In this document: positions 26,303-34,130 of the stretch, piece after piece
How the letters are laid out: each line of letters opens with the position of its first letter
Position numbering within the stretch: the first letter of the stretch is position 1
Assembly: GCA_015660815.1 (NCBI GenBank)
Contig: JACSDF010000002.1
Location: 21,736-85,735, forward strand
Length of the DNA: 64,000 nt
Origin: Actinomycetota bacterium
Lineage (GTDB): Bacteria; Actinomycetota; Actinomycetes; Nanopelagicales; Nanopelagicaceae
Direction: 5' to 3'
The notes under the pieces: model-generated
Seen by the model: the letters and a program-made list of their open reading frames with translations, nothing else
Database searches by the model: none
Told to the model about the DNA's origin: nothing
Program-made: the position numbers and the translations under genes

Positions 26303-26800
26303 TTATTTCTGAGTGGTCTTTGTGTAATTTACATATGAACGTACATCTAAATCATTTAAATTAATGTGAAAGCCGTGCTGCTTTAAAATCGTGGCAATCT
26401 CGCCCTTATGTTCGGACATGTGAAACGCTGGTTGAGAAAGTATGAATGAGCGCGTTCCACTTCTTGGATTGCCACCTGCATGAAAGATAATTTCCTCATC
26501 TTCAAGTGCCAGGTGGTCAAGGAAAATCGCATCTAAATCAGCAATAATCGGTAGATATTCGAGTGCAATACTTGCCTTTGTAATTGGTTTTAATTTCGGC
26601 AATGTCCATTCAACGCCACCCTCTAAACAATATTTAAACCATCTTTGGGCATCGACTACATGAACAAGTAACTCCCCAATGGTCCACTCATTTTCTGCAG
26701 AGCGCAGAGTGAATACCTCTTCAGGCATTTCCCCAAATAGAGAGAAAAACTTCTGGTTCGACCACGCTAGATGGCGAAGCGAAATTTCAAGAGTGATCAT
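26303..26800 (-). CDS. DinB-like protein
   Basis: 165 residues. The four-helix DinB pattern is visible: LRHLAWSNQKFFSLF, NEWTIGELLVHVVDAQRWF (about 45-60) and AFHMSEHKGEIATIL (about 125-140), giving the expected three metal-binding histidines. DinB-like proteins bind metal and often act in thiol-dependent or stress reactions; the substrate is unknown. It converges on the CarH-like gene with one base between stops. A TAAAGT hexamer (26807-26812) six bases before the ATG suggests a leaderless message. Confidence 0.75.
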   Translation of the reverse strand: MITLEISLRHLAWSNQKFFSLFGEMPEEVFTLRSAENEWTIGELLVHVVDAQRWFKYCLEGGVEWTLPKLKPITKASIALEYLPIIADLDAIFLDHLALEDEEIIFHAGGNPRSGTRSFILSQPAFHMSEHKGEIATILKQHGFHINLNDLDVRSYVNYTKTTQK

Positions 26801-26940
26801 GCCTTTACTTTAATCGTTAAGGCATCGAAGATGCTTTGGATCGATAAGCATTGATCTAAAGCGGCAATAAAACCACTCCCCGTTCGAACTCTTTCCGGCT
26901 GTTCCATACTCAAACTCCTCTCACATCAGGAAAAAGTAGA

Positions 26941-27564
26941 TTAATCGGAAGACATTACAAAAACCCTAAGCAAATTAAACACCACAAAAATAGTAAAGAC
27001 TGCTATGAGAATCAATTTAAAGCGCTTTGTTAGTTCTACTTTCGAATCGCTACCTTCATATGGGGTGAGAGTAGGTTTCAAGAGAAGAATCACCACTGAG
27101 TAAATAAGAATGAAGAGAAGGGATCTTCCTAGGGTTACAAAATTCCAACCGAAATCAGATCCTATACCTTTGATTTGAATTGCGGGAATTACAAAACTAA
27201 TTACTAAAAGTGCAATTCGAACATCTTTATATATTTTTTTCCGCCAGACTGCAATCGAGGCCAATATGACGGTCGGAAACATTACAGCTCCAGCCGCAGT
27301 AAAGAGTGGAAGGGTGAAGAAAGTTCCAACCCCTCTAATCACAGAGGTAAGGCGTCGAGAAATTACTCTCCTTCTCAAGACATAAATAGTTGCTTGAGTC
27401 GTAGCAAAAATCGTAAAGGCGATGACTATGCCTAATGTCCCACCCCAGGAAAACTCAGGGTCGGTCGAAATCCATCTCATCCAAAGGCGTGCAACAATTC
27501 CAAGGACGAGGCCGCCAAAAACAGCAGCAAGAATTATCTTCCAGCCTCTTTGGGCGACAATCAT
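26941..27564 (-). CDS. Membrane protein of unknown family, paralogue B
   Basis: 207 residues, about five or six hydrophobic segments. It is very close to paralogue A at 22846-23472 along its length (QRGWKIIL, ARLWMRWISTDPEFSW, KGIGSDFGWN, YSVVILLLKPT) and diverges at the C-terminus. No known motif. TAAAGT (27571-27576) lies six bases before the ATG with no Shine-Dalgarno. It is in opposite orientation to A and tandem with C. Confidence 0.75.
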   Translation of the reverse strand: MIVAQRGWKIILAAVFGGLVLGIVARLWMRWISTDPEFSWGGTLGIVIAFTIFATTQATIYVLRRRVISRRLTSVIRGVGTFFTLPLFTAAGAVMFPTVILASIAVWRKKIYKDVRIALLVISFVIPAIQIKGIGSDFGWNFVTLGRSLLFILIYSVVILLLKPTLTPYEGSDSKVELTKRFKLILIAVFTIFVVFNLLRVFVMSSD

Positions 27565-27665
27565 CTTTGCACTTTAATCCCAGAAACGTCAATTATCAAT
27601 GAAATCTCCTAACTCTTTGTGACGAGGTCTCCGAATGCGCAGGTTCCATACGATGATGGCTAGTC

Positions 27666-28298
27666 CTAGACTCCAGGTATACCAACAGTAAAGATGAAGA
27701 AGATCCCGCCGATTGCCAGTATCGCCACGACTAAGAGAATCTTCTTTCCTTTACTCATTTTGACCAATTCAGATGATTCATTTCGAAAAGGTGACATTGT
27801 AGGTTTCGTTGCGAAAGTTACAACACTGTAAATCGCCACAAAGAGAAGGATCCGACCTAATGTTGCAAAACTCCATCCAAAATCTGAAACGATATCTCTT
27901 GAAATTGTTACTGGAATAATTAGAGATAGTAGAAGTAGTACTCCCTTTGTGCGTTTTCCGAGTGCGGGATTCCAAGTGGCCACCGATGCCAATGCCACTG
28001 ACGGAAACATCATTCCACCAGCACCCGCAAATATAGGTAGTGAAAAAATAACACCACTTATACGGATAAGGAGCACGCTTCGCCTGCTCTTGAAACGTTG
28101 ACGAAGCATTTTAACTAAAGATTGATTGACCATAAAAATCGTAAAAGCTATTACGATAAATATCGATCCGCTCCACGTAAAATCTGGTTCAGTCGCAATC
28201 CATCTCATCCATGCTCGTGCAACTACGCCTAAAACAAAGCCCTTTACTAGGGCGGCGAGAACAATCTTAATTTTTTGCCTGACGGCGCTTGCTTCCAT
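27666..28298 (-). CDS. Membrane protein of unknown family, paralogue C
   Basis: 210 residues. More distant third member of the family: it keeps ARAWMRWIATEPDFTWSG, GAGGMMFPSVALASVA, SDFGWSFATLGR and KPTMSPF, with about six hydrophobic segments. TACCAT (28305-28310) is six bases upstream of the ATG. The 101-base gap to paralogue B has nothing recognisable. Function unknown. Confidence 0.72.
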   Translation of the reverse strand: MEASAVRQKIKIVLAALVKGFVLGVVARAWMRWIATEPDFTWSGSIFIVIAFTIFMVNQSLVKMLRQRFKSRRSVLLIRISGVIFSLPIFAGAGGMMFPSVALASVATWNPALGKRTKGVLLLLSLIIPVTISRDIVSDFGWSFATLGRILLFVAIYSVVTFATKPTMSPFRNESSELVKMSKGKKILLVVAILAIGGIFFIFTVGIPGV

Positions 28299-28379
28299 AG
28301 GAAAATGGTAATCTCAAAAAATGTGACTTACAACACAACCGGTAGGCTTTTTTACAGCCACCTCAGCCTGCTTTGTCTG

Positions 28380-28901
28380 TTAGATAAAGAGTAGTTGCGC
28401 GCCTTCAGTTAATTCGATGAAATCAGAGGCACTAATAATGCCTTCGACATCATCACGTAGATCCGACTCCTCAACTTTATTCATATCCGCCGATAAACGA
28501 CAGGCCCATAAATGACCACCAGCAGCGACAATCTGTTCAAGGAAATCTGGGACCTCCGGGATGTTTAAGTCATCTAACTGTTTTTTCAACATCTTGGTCG
28601 CCATCGCAGTCATTCCTGGCACTGGCATAACAGCTTGAGGAATATGTGCATTTGTACCAGGTAAGTGCATTGCAGTGTTACCGGCAGGTGAGAATTGCAG
28701 ATCGTTCATACGAGATTTAATAATCATGTCAAAACCCCAGAAGGTAAAAAATAAATGGGTCTCTATGCCTTCTCCAAGAGCGGCGTTGCCCAAGATTAAT
28801 CCGGGATATGCCATGTCAAGATTTCCCTTTGAACAGATTATTGCCAATTTACGACCAGAATCTTCGGCACCAAAGTTCGGGACGATTGCAGGTGTTGTCA
28901 T
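28380..28901 (-). CDS. DsrE/DrsH-like sulfur-carrier family protein
   Basis: 173 residues. DsrE-like fold: LAIICSKGNLDMAYPGL near the N-terminus, LFFTFWGFDMI in the middle, and the likely active cysteine in LWACRLSADM (about residue 134). DsrE proteins pass persulfide sulfur between partners. AAAGGAG precedes the ATG. It is the last gene of the SQR-DsrC-DsrE operon, 11 bases after the dsrC-like gene. Confidence 0.82.
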   Translation of the reverse strand: MTTPAIVPNFGAEDSGRKLAIICSKGNLDMAYPGLILGNAALGEGIETHLFFTFWGFDMIIKSRMNDLQFSPAGNTAMHLPGTNAHIPQAVMPVPGMTAMATKMLKKQLDDLNIPEVPDFLEQIVAAGGHLWACRLSADMNKVEESDLRDDVEGIISASDFIELTEGAQLLFI

Positions 28902-28912
28902 TTCATTCTCCT

Positions 28913-29227
28913 TTAGACGCAGCCCTTAGGCTTTGGAAGTCCAGCTATATATGTCATTTTCTTGGCAGGTTTTTTTGGAAATAATGCAAACTGCTCCTTT
29001 ATAGGAAATCCACCCGCGGTTTGTGTGTGACGAGAGGTTGACGACTCTCCCTCTTTCTTATAATCCTCACGCAAGAAGTGAATAACTTCCCAGTGTCGTG
29101 GGGTTAGTTCGATCTCGATTTGAGCGGCGAGAATTTTTGCTATCTCTTCGCTCCATTCGTCATATACGGTTAAGAAGCCCTCATCATTGACGCTTACTTG
29201 TTTCCCGGCGATTTCAATTGTTGGCAT
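28913..29227 (-). CDS. DsrC/TusE family sulfur relay protein
   Basis: 104 residues with the DsrC fold (DEGFLTVYDEWSEEIA, LTPRHWEVIHFLREDY) and the mobile C-terminal arm GLPKPKGCV, whose penultimate cysteine carries sulfur. The second cysteine of true DsrC, eleven residues earlier, is Thr here, so it cannot form the intramolecular disulfide and is a single-cysteine TusE-like or RspA-like relay protein. Its gene overlaps the SQR gene by 14 bases and precedes the DsrE-like gene. No dsrAB is in the window. Confidence 0.88.
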   Translation of the reverse strand: MPTIEIAGKQVSVNDEGFLTVYDEWSEEIAKILAAQIEIELTPRHWEVIHFLREDYKKEGESSTSRHTQTAGGFPIKEQFALFPKKPAKKMTYIAGLPKPKGCV

Positions 29228-30485
29228 TTTCTCTCTCCTTGTTCTCTTTAATTACTAACTCTTTCCCAGCCATTGACATCAGAGCTGGGATTGGTAAATA
29301 TCGACCTTTTAACAGAATGTGCCAATAAATCCAACGAAAAGCTAGTTTTCCAATATGGTTTAAATAGCTCTCCTTTAGCAAAGGCAGAGGTCCAATTACT
29401 GGAATCGGAAAACGGCCAGTAAGTGGTTCAACCTCATAGTTAAAGTCAATCAATAACCCTTTGCGGTTTCCGGATTCAATAAAGCAGTTGGCGTGACCAT
29501 CAAAACTATTCTCCATTGGGCGGTTGTTAACGTAGTTAACAAAATTTTCTGAGAAAAGATCGATAGCAAAGTGGGCCACTGATCCAGCTTTAGAGGCGGG
29601 AATATTGGATGCATCTCCCAAGACAAAGATGTTGGGAAATTCATCTGAAAGAAAATTGTGTTTATTTGTGGGGACATAGTTGAGCTCATCGCCTAAACCT
29701 GAGCGGGCTATGAAATCAGCGCCCATGTTGACTGGAATCGTTACTAATAGATCAAAAGGAATTTCGCGCTCATCCATTGAGACCATAGTTTTAGTATCTG
29801 CATCTATATGTTCGATTACGAAATCGGGTTCTAAAGTAATTTTTCTTTCCTCGAGCATTCCCCCAAGATACTTAGAACTCACAGGCTTGGTGAAAGCTCC
29901 CTCTAAAGGTGTCACATAAACTATGTCGACTTTGTCGCGAATTCCACGTTTTTCGAAATATGCATCAGCTAAGAAAGTGAACTCCAGTGGTGCAACTGGG
30001 CATTTAATCGGCATTTCCGAGATATGAACAACTAAGCGTCCGCCAGTGAAGCTCTTGAGTGCATCACGTAAAGCGATAGAGCCAGCCAGAGTATAAAAAT
30101 CAAAGACACTCTTGTACCAGAGTGTTGGCTCATTCATACCAGGTGTTTGATCAGGCCGAGGTGTTGTTCCGGATGCAATTACTAAGTAGTCATACCCAAT
30201 TTCACGTCCATCAACCAAAAAGACTTTATTAAGAATTGGATCAACTTTTTCAATCTCTGCCTGAATAAAATCTACTCCTTTAGGAAAGAAACTTTGGCGC
30301 TTCTTAACTAACTGCTCCGGCTCGTATGTTCCAAAAGGCATTAATAACAGGCCTGGTTGATAGATATGTTCTTGGTCTTGGTCGATGACTGTAATTTCCC
30401 ACAGATCTTTAGGAAGTTTGTTTCTCAGTTTATTAACGACCATTGTTCCAGCGGTACCCCCGCCCAATACGAGTAAGTTTTTCAT
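29214..30485 (-). CDS. Sulfide:quinone oxidoreductase-like flavoprotein
   Basis: 423 residues. FAD Rossmann motif GGGTAGTMVVNKL (8-20) and second FAD-site motif FVLGDASNIP (about 287-296). Two redox cysteines lie at the positions expected of SQR, Cys162 in IKCPVAPLE and Cys334 in ANCFIESGN. A hydrophobic/aromatic C-terminus (about 370-405) suits membrane contact. SQR oxidises sulfide to persulfide/polysulfide and passes electrons to quinone. Operon with DsrC-like and DsrE-like carriers strongly supports sulfur oxidation or detoxification. GAGGGGA is the Shine-Dalgarno. Confidence 0.87.
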   Translation of the reverse strand: MKNLLVLGGGTAGTMVVNKLRNKLPKDLWEITVIDQDQEHIYQPGLLLMPFGTYEPEQLVKKRQSFFPKGVDFIQAEIEKVDPILNKVFLVDGREIGYDYLVIASGTTPRPDQTPGMNEPTLWYKSVFDFYTLAGSIALRDALKSFTGGRLVVHISEMPIKCPVAPLEFTFLADAYFEKRGIRDKVDIVYVTPLEGAFTKPVSSKYLGGMLEERKITLEPDFVIEHIDADTKTMVSMDEREIPFDLLVTIPVNMGADFIARSGLGDELNYVPTNKHNFLSDEFPNIFVLGDASNIPASKAGSVAHFAIDLFSENFVNYVNNRPMENSFDGHANCFIESGNRKGLLIDFNYEVEPLTGRFPIPVIGPLPLLKESYLNHIGKLAFRWIYWHILLKGRYLPIPALMSMAGKELVIKENKERENANN

Positions 30486-30645
30486 TATGTTCCCCTCGTT
30501 ATTTTCAGCCTACTCCTTAGTCAAAAAAAACGTAGAAATCCTGAAGTGATTTAAGTCGCGTAGATTTTTTACGCTCAATATCAACGAATTTTCCATCAGG
30601 AATTTGGGGTTATCACTCATTACTACTTTCATGCAATAGTTACCC

Positions 30646-31500
30646 ATGGTCGAAAAATCACTTGGAGTAAAAAAGTGGAGTGCGCGCGATTCAAAGCGAT
30701 GCATCGTGGTTCCAACGGATTTGGATCATAAGTATTCACGTGGAACTCTTGGAGTAATTACTGGATCAGCACAGTATCCAGGTGCGGCGGTGCTATCAAC
30801 GTCGGCTGCTGCTGCAACCGGAGTTGGTATGGTTCGATTTCATAGCTCCTCAGGTTTGGCCCATTTAGTTCTGCATGCCACACCATCGGTAGTGGTTCAG
30901 CCCGGCAAAGTTGCGGCATGGTTAATTGGCTCTGGAATACCCTCTAAAAAATATTCAGATGTATCCACGTGGCTTCGCCATCGCTGGTTCACACTTGTAA
31001 AGTCACAATCGGTTCCCACGGTCCTAGATGCTGGAGCACTGTATTTGACTGGATCTTTGGAACAACCAACGTTGATTACTCCGCATAGCGCCGAGCTTTC
31101 AGCCTTACTTACAGCACGTGGTGTTCCAGTATCGGTTGAGGCGATTGAAGGCGATCCCAAGAAATGGGTACAAGGGGCGGCAAAAACTTTAGGTGTAACT
31201 GTGCTTTTAAAAGGAGCCATAACCTTTGTAGCAAACGATCAAATCTGCATCGAACTTCCTGTTGCAACTCCATGGTTGGCAACCGCCGGAACTGGCGATG
31301 TGCTCGCGGGGATTATTGGAGCTCTAGTTGCGACAAACACTATTGAAATCCTAAATGACACAAATCGTTTGGCAGAAGTCGCGGCAACAGGCGCGTTCAT
31401 ACATGCACAATCGGCGAAAATTGCATCTAGGGGAGGCCCTATCTCGGCAGAAATGATTGTGAAAGAGATACCTGGTGCCATCTCTCAATTACTTAATTAA
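30646..31500 (+). CDS. nnrD: ADP-dependent NAD(P)H-hydrate dehydratase
   Basis: 284 residues of the ribokinase-like YjeF C-terminal/CARKD family, without the N-terminal epimerase domain. Key motifs are RGTLGVITGSAQYPGAA (about 28-44), LIGSGI (about 93), VLDAGAL (about 126), LITPHSAEL (about 142) and the nucleotide-binding ATAGTGDVLAGIIGAL (about 214-229). It repairs hydrated NADH and NADPH. It points away from the SQR operon; the 160-base gap holds no clear gene. Confidence 0.92.
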   Translation: MVEKSLGVKKWSARDSKRCIVVPTDLDHKYSRGTLGVITGSAQYPGAAVLSTSAAAATGVGMVRFHSSSGLAHLVLHATPSVVVQPGKVAAWLIGSGIPSKKYSDVSTWLRHRWFTLVKSQSVPTVLDAGALYLTGSLEQPTLITPHSAELSALLTARGVPVSVEAIEGDPKKWVQGAAKTLGVTVLLKGAITFVANDQICIELPVATPWLATAGTGDVLAGIIGALVATNTIEILNDTNRLAEVAATGAFIHAQSAKIASRGGPISAEMIVKEIPGAISQLLN

Positions 31501-31535
31501 TCTGTCTAAGTTGGGGTAAGAGTTTTCTTTCTTGT

Positions 31536-31541
31536 TACCCT
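31536..31541 (+). promoter_or_regulatory. Candidate -10 element of the LuxR-type regulator
   Basis: TACCCT exactly six bases before the ATG at 31548, no Shine-Dalgarno; leaderless pattern. A weak TTGGGG lies 19 bases upstream. Confidence 0.45.
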
Positions 31542-31547
31542 GTTTTA

Positions 31548-32216
31548 ATGAATGAACGTGTGCTTGTTGTTATTGATGATGGATTCGAACTTTCTACGTT
31601 AGTTCCTGCCCTCAGATTGCATGAGCTAGATATTATCGGTGAAGCAAGAAGTGAGAGCGTTGCACTTAATCTCCTTAATAGATTGCAGCCCGATGTAGTT
31701 CTGCTTGACATGCATATTGCAGGAGTGTCTGCAATTAGAATTGCCGTAAATATTCGTAAATTGAATCCCAAGGTAGGAATAGTTATTTTGGAGAGCTGCT
31801 CGGATGTTCGTCTTCTAGGCGACCGACATATTGATATACCCATCGGAACAAAAGTAATCCTCAAAAAATCAGCTACCGATCTCTTAGTTTTGTGTACAGC
31901 AATTGCCGACTCCAAAGTTTCGGCCAATGAAAAGCATGAAGTTTCATGGATAAATGGAAGTGTTTCTATAAAAGAAAACTCGCTACACGGCTTACTCGCA
32001 CATCTGACTGATGTGCAAGTTCAAACACTTCGTTTAGTGGCCGATGGCTTAACAAATGCCCACATTGGTCGCGTCAGATATGTAAGTGAAAAATCGGTTG
32101 AGCAGATCATCTCTCGAATGGCTCAGGAGTTTAATATTCAGCAGGACCACGACAGAAATATGCGAGTGCAGCTGGTTAATGAGTTTTACAGGTGGCTAGG
32201 CGCGCCTCACCACTAA
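31548..32216 (+). CDS. Response regulator, receiver plus LuxR-type HTH
   Basis: 222 residues, paralogous to the protein at 20819-21505. Here the receiver keeps the acidic pair (IDDGFE), the phospho-acceptor Asp in PDVVLLDMHIAG (about residue 50) and the Lys in VILKKSATD (about 104). The C-terminal HTH is LTDVQVQTLRLVADGLTNAHIGRVRYVSEKSVEQIISRM. No histidine kinase is adjacent. The pair, one intact and one degenerate, may act together or share targets. Confidence 0.85.
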   Translation: MNERVLVVIDDGFELSTLVPALRLHELDIIGEARSESVALNLLNRLQPDVVLLDMHIAGVSAIRIAVNIRKLNPKVGIVILESCSDVRLLGDRHIDIPIGTKVILKKSATDLLVLCTAIADSKVSANEKHEVSWINGSVSIKENSLHGLLAHLTDVQVQTLRLVADGLTNAHIGRVRYVSEKSVEQIISRMAQEFNIQQDHDRNMRVQLVNEFYRWLGAPHH

Positions 32217-32256
32217 AATCCAAGGCTCACAGAATTGGCGGGTAAAGTCCCCCACT

Positions 32257-32514
32257 ATGGAGTTAGATGAGTTGCGAGGGCGCTGGAACGAAGTTCTCGA
32301 TGAACTATTGCTTCAAGACCGTGTTGCATGGCTGGCTTTTTTCGATGCCCGTCTAGCAGATTTTGATGGAAAGACACTCACGTTGGATTTTTCTGATAGT
32401 CGAAAGCTTGGCAGCGCCCACGAATACTCCGAGGCAAGAGATAGAGCGCAACAATTATTAACCGTCACCATACAATCTCTTTTTTCACTTGACGTTACGA
32501 TTGTAGAAAAATGA
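32257..32514 (+). CDS. Small protein resembling the C-terminal domain of DnaX (tau)
   Basis: 85 residues. The pattern LRGRWNEVLDEL, VAWLAFFDARLADFDGKTLTLDF and a C-terminal FSLDVTI resembles the last domain of actinobacterial DNA polymerase III gamma/tau subunits (W..V...V, D G..L.L.F), the part that contacts the polymerase. There is no ATPase domain. TAAAGT lies eight bases before the ATG. Its stop overlaps the GH25 gene (ATGA). Resemblance is by eye and moderate. Confidence 0.6.
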   Translation: MELDELRGRWNEVLDELLLQDRVAWLAFFDARLADFDGKTLTLDFSDSRKLGSAHEYSEARDRAQQLLTVTIQSLFSLDVTIVEK

Positions 32515-34130
32515 AAATCCGAGCTGGTTTAACTGCAATTCTCCTTGGCTTTTTAACTATTGGAGTTCCAAACACGCAGGCTTCAATGGCTCAACTCTCG
32601 CTTACCGTGCGACAAACACCATCATCTAGTGAAGCGCTATTAACTTTTTATGGAACTATGAAGCCTGCGAGAGCGGGAACAGCAGTAACGATTCAGATAA
32701 GAAACTCCGGAGTTTGGGAGAAAACTCGATTTAGTACCAAAACTACGAAAGCTGGTACATGGAAGATTGTGGCGCTTGCAACGGCGCTTGAGTCAAGAGT
32801 GGTTTACCGAGCTAGTGCGAATGCAAGTGGAAATAATATTTACTCGCCAATGCGCACGATAACTATTAAGCAGATGGCCGAGTTTTCAGAGAGCGACCCA
32901 GCAATGGTGTTCGGTCTGTATGGCCCTGGTGGGCGTATCCATGGCGCAGACATCAGCCGATGGCAACATCCTAATGACCAAGCTATTGACTTCGTGAAAA
33001 TGTATGACGCTGGAATCCGATTTGTCATGATCAAAGCATCAGATACCCGAGACGAATCCGATGCCCTTGCTTTAAAGTATTTAGTGATGGACCACAGCGC
33101 TGCACAAGCTGCCGGTATTTATACAGGTTTTTATCACTACACAACTCTGCCTGATGTAGAAGATGCCGATTCGATTATTCGAGATGCCACAGCACAGGCA
33201 CAGAAAGTTATTTGGCGTTTAGCATCAATTGGTGGATATACCGAGCGCGATTTGCCGTATGCATTAGATCTTGAAAATAAGTGTGTCCGTGTATCGTCGA
33301 CTGGAGCTTGCCTAAAATATGCCTCACGTAACGCAGTAACGCTATGGGCAACTACATTTCTAGCACTTCTTAAAGAAAAAACTGGGAAAACTCCAATCAT
33401 GTATTCATACTCCAGTTTCCTTGAGGGCTCCATGAATCGAAGCGTTGAACTCGCACAATATCCATTGTGGTTAGCCCACTATGCAATCGATCCAGCAAAT
33501 CCCGTAAATCAACCAGGACTTAAATCCAGCGGTTGTTATGTACATTCATGGACAAGTGCAAACTGTGATTCGCAGTGGACCATGTGGCAGTACTCATCAT
33601 GTGGAATAGCACCTAAATATGGAGTACCAGGGTCACGTCTTGATCTAAATGTATTTAGAGGTACTCCGCAGGCTTTCTTAGATCTTATTCAAGGTAGTTG
33701 GACGCCAACGCCAGTTGATTTACTGCCCTTCAATGAGCCAACTTTCATGACCTTGTTAGGGCAGACCTCAACGACCACGAATAAACCGGTGAGTTTCAAT
33801 GTCACCGTTGTGCGCCCAGATTTAACTCCAGTTGTAACAGGTAGCGTAAAATTGGTTTTTGATCCACTGAATGTGCCCATTGAGAGACCAAAACAAAGTG
33901 TTGTACGTGCAACTAGCGGGGTTTGGACGCTCTCGGTTAAAGGTCTGGCCGCAGGCACATATGTGGGAAGAATTGTCTTTGAGGATATAACTCAAACACA
34001 TGCAAAAAGTTGGCTACCAGTAACTTTCACTCTTGAACAGGGTGCGATACCAACAATTACTCCAACTCCTACTGTGAAACCAACGCCAAAGCCTTCAGTT
34101 GATGGATGCAGAAACCAAATTAAGAACTAA
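32511..34130 (+). CDS. Secreted GH25 muramidase-like protein
   Basis: 539 residues. Signal peptide (about 1-24), an N-terminal beta domain (about 25-122), then a GH25 barrel (about 140-390): GADISRWQ at the first strand, IRFVMIKASD, the acidic pair in ALDLEN (about 250) and MWQYSS near the end. An Ig-like domain (about 405-515) and a Pro/Thr-rich tail follow. GH25 enzymes cleave the glycan of peptidoglycan, so a role in wall remodelling or attack on other cells is likely. It overlaps the glpD tail by 11 bases. Confidence 0.87.
   Translation: MKIRAGLTAILLGFLTIGVPNTQASMAQLSLTVRQTPSSSEALLTFYGTMKPARAGTAVTIQIRNSGVWEKTRFSTKTTKAGTWKIVALATALESRVVYRASANASGNNIYSPMRTITIKQMAEFSESDPAMVFGLYGPGGRIHGADISRWQHPNDQAIDFVKMYDAGIRFVMIKASDTRDESDALALKYLVMDHSAAQAAGIYTGFYHYTTLPDVEDADSIIRDATAQAQKVIWRLASIGGYTERDLPYALDLENKCVRVSSTGACLKYASRNAVTLWATTFLALLKEKTGKTPIMYSYSSFLEGSMNRSVELAQYPLWLAHYAIDPANPVNQPGLKSSGCYVHSWTSANCDSQWTMWQYSSCGIAPKYGVPGSRLDLNVFRGTPQAFLDLIQGSWTPTPVDLLPFNEPTFMTLLGQTSTTTNKPVSFNVTVVRPDLTPVVTGSVKLVFDPLNVPIERPKQSVVRATSGVWTLSVKGLAAGTYVGRIVFEDITQTHAKSWLPVTFTLEQGAIPTITPTPTVKPTPKPSVDGCRNQIKN

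Noticed and set aside
22760-28298. Integrated mobile element at the tRNA
   Set aside because: No integrase, transposase or direct repeat of the tRNA 3' end was found; paralogues alone do not show mobility.
28913-29227. Evidence for dissimilatory sulfite reduction (DsrC as DsrAB partner)
   Set aside because: Only one of the two required cysteines is present and no dsrAB genes are in view.
30510-30704. Minus-strand frame of 64 codons between the SQR and nnrD genes
   Set aside because: It overlaps the nnrD start, has no Shine-Dalgarno, no recognisable motif and an atypical composition; most likely chance.
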